The notes under the pieces: generated by a model
Told to the model about the DNA's origin: nothing
Seen by the model: only the letters and a program-made list of their open reading frames with translations
Databases searched by the model: none
Program-made: the position numbers and the translations under genes
Origin: Bacteriovoracaceae bacterium UBA4573
GTDB taxonomy: Bacteria > Bdellovibrionota > UBA1018 > UBA923
DNA length: 16,822 nucleotides
NCBI GenBank assembly: GCA_002387735.1
Contig: DGKJ01000073.1
Span: forward strand, 1-16,822
Direction of reading: 5' to 3'
Part shown: positions 14,588 to 16,822 of the stretch, in pieces
Layout of the letters: every line of letters starts with the position of its first letter
Position numbering within the stretch: the stretch's first letter is position 1

Positions 14588-15199
14588 TCAGGTGCGGCGC
14601 ATTCGTTTGCTCCAAAAATACTTGGCGGCAATGAGCAAGATTACAAAAATAATGATGAATACGATGCCGTGTTGTACTTGGCGCGCGATCTGAATGACTT
14701 TGTGAACTTGATCACCAAAAATATAGGTAACGCTGACCAATAGCGGCACTGAAATTAATGATGCAATTCCGTCATAGAGAAAAAAGATTCGAAACGGAAG
14801 GTGCAATACGCCGGCTGAAAAGTAGGTGGGGGCGCGAAGTCCCGGCATGAATCGGGCCGCAAAAATTACACTGTTCCCTTTTTTGGCGAACATTTCGCGA
14901 GTTTTTGCCAGTCGGTCTGGTGGAAGTAATTTTTTAAAAATTCCTTTTTGAGTAAGCGCCTCACCGTACCTGCGACCAATGAAATAGATTAAGCTATCGC
15001 CAAAAAGTACACCGAAGAGACAGACCCCGATGCTAACCCAAAGATCCGCCAAACCATAATAAGACAAAATTCCCATCGTAAAGAGCGTGATATCTTCGGG
15101 AATAGGAATTCCTAGTCCGCAGCCCAACAAGACCAAAAAGGCGGCAAGATAAGCATACGGACCCTGAAGATAGAGAAAAAACTCTAGAAGTTTGTCCAT
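14588..15199 (-). CDS. DedA family (SNARE-associated/VTT domain) membrane protein
   Basis: This 203-residue inner-membrane protein belongs to the DedA family, whose members include undecaprenyl-phosphate and phospholipid translocases. Family marks are the early GIPIPEDITLF with Glu35 and Asp36 after the first hydrophobic stretch, FGDSLIYFIGRRYG at about 66-79, and the signature FAARFMPGLRAPTYFSAG with Arg116 and Arg122. Hydrophobic segments follow to the basic C-terminus (SKRMRRT). The ATG at 15199 overlaps the upstream gene by 16 nt and has no ribosome binding site of its own, so translation is probably coupled to the upstream secreted protein. Which lipid is moved cannot be inferred. Confidence 0.92.
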   Translation of the reverse strand: MDKLLEFFLYLQGPYAYLAAFLVLLGCGLGIPIPEDITLFTMGILSYYGLADLWVSIGVCLFGVLFGDSLIYFIGRRYGEALTQKGIFKKLLPPDRLAKTREMFAKKGNSVIFAARFMPGLRAPTYFSAGVLHLPFRIFFLYDGIASLISVPLLVSVTYIFGDQVHKVIQIARQVQHGIVFIIIFVILLIAAKYFWSKRMRRT

Positions 15200-15765
15200 T
15201 GAGGGAAGGATACTGATTCACAAAGCGGTCGGCAAGCCGCAATGAGTGAGCTGTGGGATTCTTCGCTGTCGACCAAAATCATTTTGTCGACAATAGCGCC
15301 GATCTGTTTGCTCGCGCCAGCGTATTTCGCGGCACCAGCCACTGATTCCGATACGGCAAGTATCGAAACCTTAGAGACTGGCTTTTTTTTGAAACGAGGA
15401 TCGGACCGAAGAAATACAACGCCGGTCTGAATGTCCTCTAAGCCCGATGTAACAGAGTTTCGGGTACCTACGCGTGTGTCGATCCACAGAACGCGGATCT
15501 TATTTTTTATAAGCTGGCTCGCCAACGAGTCGATTTTTTTTCGATACGCAGAATTGCGAAACGACGAGGCAATAAGAACAGCCTTCTCGGAAACTTGGTC
15601 CGAATACCAAAGCTTAGATTTTATTTTTGGGTTTGGTTCCCCGCGTTTTAGGGCGAAGACTTTCACGGGCAGCTTAAGCTCAATGGCTTCGGCGAAAACG
15701 GAGGGGGTAGTTGTAAGGACGAGTACCGACCAAAAAATCGAAATTTTTTTTCGAGTGGTGAACAT
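15184..15765 (-). CDS. Secreted protein, possibly a reduced alpha/beta-hydrolase
   Basis: The 193-residue product starts with a signal peptide (MFTTRKKISIFWSVLVLTTTPSVFA), predicting export to the periplasm. The mature part alternates beta and alpha elements in an order reminiscent of an alpha/beta-hydrolase: KAVLIASSF, KIRVLWIDTRVG, and VSILAVSESVAGAAKYAG, where the middle Ser of SESVA could be a nucleophile elbow, then DKMILVDSEES. It is short for the fold, and no convincing catalytic His is placed. It may be degenerate or something else. It lies 2 nt downstream of the PilZ gene and overlaps the dedA start by 16 nt, so it is the middle gene of an operon. No Shine-Dalgarno sequence is evident. 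I do not recognise a named family. Confidence 0.6.
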   Translation of the reverse strand: MFTTRKKISIFWSVLVLTTTPSVFAEAIELKLPVKVFALKRGEPNPKIKSKLWYSDQVSEKAVLIASSFRNSAYRKKIDSLASQLIKNKIRVLWIDTRVGTRNSVTSGLEDIQTGVVFLRSDPRFKKKPVSKVSILAVSESVAGAAKYAGASKQIGAIVDKMILVDSEESHSSLIAACRPLCESVSFPQWTNF

Positions 15766-15767
15766 AA

Positions 15768-16244
15768 TTAGGTGAAAAATATATGCATATCGCCGGAATC
15801 TTGTTTGGAAGTCGCGGCGTACTTTGAAAGAAACGCTACGAACAAGGCGTAAGTGTCATAACTTTGGAGAGTCCGATCAAGCTGGCAACCAAAACGAATT
15901 AGATGAACGCCGTTTTCGATACAGTCCCTTTTATTTTGAACCCGAACAGAAATTGGAAGATAAGAGTCTTGGCTAAAATAAAAACGAAAAGAAACATTGT
16001 CTCCGACATTTACGTCGCCTGCATGTTTTGAGCTCGGGGCGATTTGAAAACTTAAACCTTCGGGGCTGACATCAACCACATCGACCGCTTTGAGACCTTT
16101 GCCTTCGATTACGCAGTAACTACCTAGAATTTGTTTAAAAATTACGCGTTCGTATTTTCGTTTCTTCTCTTCGATTTTTGCCTGCCGTACCTCAGAGAGA
16201 TCGATGATTTGCCCGTCCTTGGACTTGCCTGAGTTGTTCGCCAT
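15768..16244 (-). CDS. Soluble PilZ-domain protein (putative c-di-GMP receptor)
   Basis: This 158-residue cytosolic protein consists mainly of one PilZ domain with both halves of the c-di-GMP site: R29-K-Y-E-R33 (RxxxR) just before the first strand, and D58-V-S60-P-E-G63 (DxSxxG). Later strands follow (VSFRFYFS, LPISVRVQNK, GVHLIRFGCQLD), then a C-terminal helix. The start at 16244 is chosen because AAGGGGG lies about 7 nt upstream. The frame is open to 16322, but the extra 26 residues have no start signal. It is the first gene of a minus-strand operon with the secreted hydrolase-like protein and DedA, so c-di-GMP sensing may be tied to envelope function. Its target is unknown. Confidence 0.87.
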   Translation of the reverse strand: MANNSGKSKDGQIIDLSEVRQAKIEEKKRKYERVIFKQILGSYCVIEGKGLKAVDVVDVSPEGLSFQIAPSSKHAGDVNVGDNVSFRFYFSQDSYLPISVRVQNKRDCIENGVHLIRFGCQLDRTLQSYDTYALFVAFLSKYAATSKQDSGDMHIFFT

Positions 16245-16381
16245 TTGTGGCCCCCTTACATGTGTCTCTTCGACTCGGCGGGAATTTTCTTGAGAGGGGT
16301 AAATTTTTCCTAGCCATTCCAATGATCATTCATTGTTTGCTTCTTTAATTCGATAAGAAAACAGGGAGACCTACGCTCTTC
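16245..16381. promoter_or_regulatory. Divergent promoter region with a 10-bp palindrome
   Basis: This 137-bp gap lies between the PilZ gene and the partial plus-strand gene, so it must hold both promoters. It contains the perfect palindrome AATGATCATT (16321-16330), a possible operator. No clear -35/-10 pair is seen on either strand. GGGAG at 16364-16368 is the nearest ribosome binding site to the plus-strand start, about 13 nt away. Confidence 0.4.
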
Positions 16382-16822
16382 ATGATTGAAATTATAGCGG
16401 TTCTTCAAACTATCGTGATCGTCGCTTTGGTGGTGGCTTTCTTGTTTAAAAACAAAAAAGCGGAACCTGCCAAAGATTTTTCGAGCGTGGTTAACAAGAT
16501 GCGAGAACTAGTAATTGGTCTGGACATCGAAATCGGCGAACTCCAGCGCCGAGCCAAGCATGCGTCCGAAGATTTATCCGAACGGACAAAAAACTTAGCC
16601 TCCCGAATGACCGAACAATGGGCCCAAGTTCGAGTTATCGCCATTAATGGCGCGATCGAGGCCACCAAAGATCCAGAACTGCAAAAAAGGTTTCAGCGCT
16701 ATTTCGATGAAATTGGTAAAACGGTAACTGAATCACGCGAACTCTGTTTAGAGTTAGAAAAACTGGGTAGACCAGCTCCAGAATTAATGGAACAGATCAA
16801 AGACCTCGACGAGCTTTTGGCA
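16382..16822 (+). CDS. Membrane-anchored helical protein, N-terminal part (unknown)
   Basis: An ATG at 16382 opens 147 codons without a stop to the right edge, so the gene is partial. The N-terminus is a single membrane anchor (IIAVLQTIVIVALVVAFLF, about residues 4-22) followed by KNKK, giving an N-out, cytosolic-body topology. The rest is almost entirely predicted helix, rich in Glu, Lys, Arg and Leu. AQVRVIAINGAIEAT near residues 85-100 and the surrounding heptad-like pattern recall methyl-accepting chemotaxis or signalling helices. I would not call it a chemoreceptor on this evidence. The ribosome binding site GGGAG is unusually far away, and no other start lies between. It diverges from the PilZ operon. 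Confidence 0.65.
   Translation, partial: MIEIIAVLQTIVIVALVVAFLFKNKKAEPAKDFSSVVNKMRELVIGLDIEIGELQRRAKHASEDLSERTKNLASRMTEQWAQVRVIAINGAIEATKDPELQKRFQRYFDEIGKTVTESRELCLELEKLGRPAPELMEQIKDLDELLA

Noticed and set aside
15431..15775. Plus-strand open frame of 114 codons opposite the secreted hydrolase-like gene
   Set aside because: The minus-strand product has a proper signal peptide and fits the operon spacing; the plus frame does not.
16382..16822. Methyl-accepting chemotaxis protein
   Set aside because: A single membrane anchor and helical body recall one, but no HAMP domain or conserved signalling hairpin tip is visible in the part present.

Overview
The window reads as chromosomal DNA of a Gram-negative bacterium. 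It has short intergenic gaps, overlapping start/stop codons, and several TTG or GTG starts. The combination of membrane-anchored PilZ proteins, a secreted Vibrio-type M28 aminopeptidase, a secreted subtilase, and a large Ig-repeat lipoprotein suggests the Bdellovibrionota or a related predatory or protein-degrading lineage. That placement is inference from gene content, not from a marker gene.

Left part (1-5596): the N-terminal 129 codons of a class II HMG-CoA reductase run off the left edge on the minus strand. Divergent from it, across 52 bp, is a tight plus-strand leucine/isovalerate catabolic operon: liuB (MCC carboxyltransferase subunit), liuC (methylglutaconyl-CoA hydratase), liuD (MCC biotin subunit) and liuE (HMG-CoA lyase). 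Together they convert 3-methylcrotonyl-CoA through 3-methylglutaconyl-CoA and HMG-CoA to acetyl-CoA and acetoacetate. The neighbouring reductase acts on the same HMG-CoA. The acyl-CoA dehydrogenase (liuA) and the usual regulator (liuR) are not in the window.

Middle part (5582-9586): a minus-strand operon with 4-nt overlaps encodes a four-helix membrane PilZ protein, the tRNA adenosine deaminase TadA and a DinB-fold protein. A roughly 460-bp gap after it holds one candidate 53-codon gene with a near-ideal ribosome binding site and a TATAAT box, plus a bidirectional terminator. Next comes a secreted M28 aminopeptidase with all expected metal and catalytic residues. Its upstream region holds a tRNA-Arg(CCG) gene, a 26-bp direct repeat of that tRNA's 3' end, and a very hairpin-rich element of about 106 bp.

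Right part (9587-16822): a divergent CaCA-type cation exchanger is on the plus strand. It is followed by a long minus-strand run transcribed right to left: soluble PilZ protein, secreted possible alpha/beta-hydrolase, DedA membrane protein, secreted subtilisin-like protease and a seven-repeat Ig-like lipoprotein. A partial membrane-anchored helical protein starts on the plus strand and leaves the right edge. The theme of the window is protein and leucine use (two secreted peptidases and a leucine breakdown pathway) together with envelope and c-di-GMP-responsive proteins. No phage, transposase, CRISPR or antibiotic resistance genes were seen.
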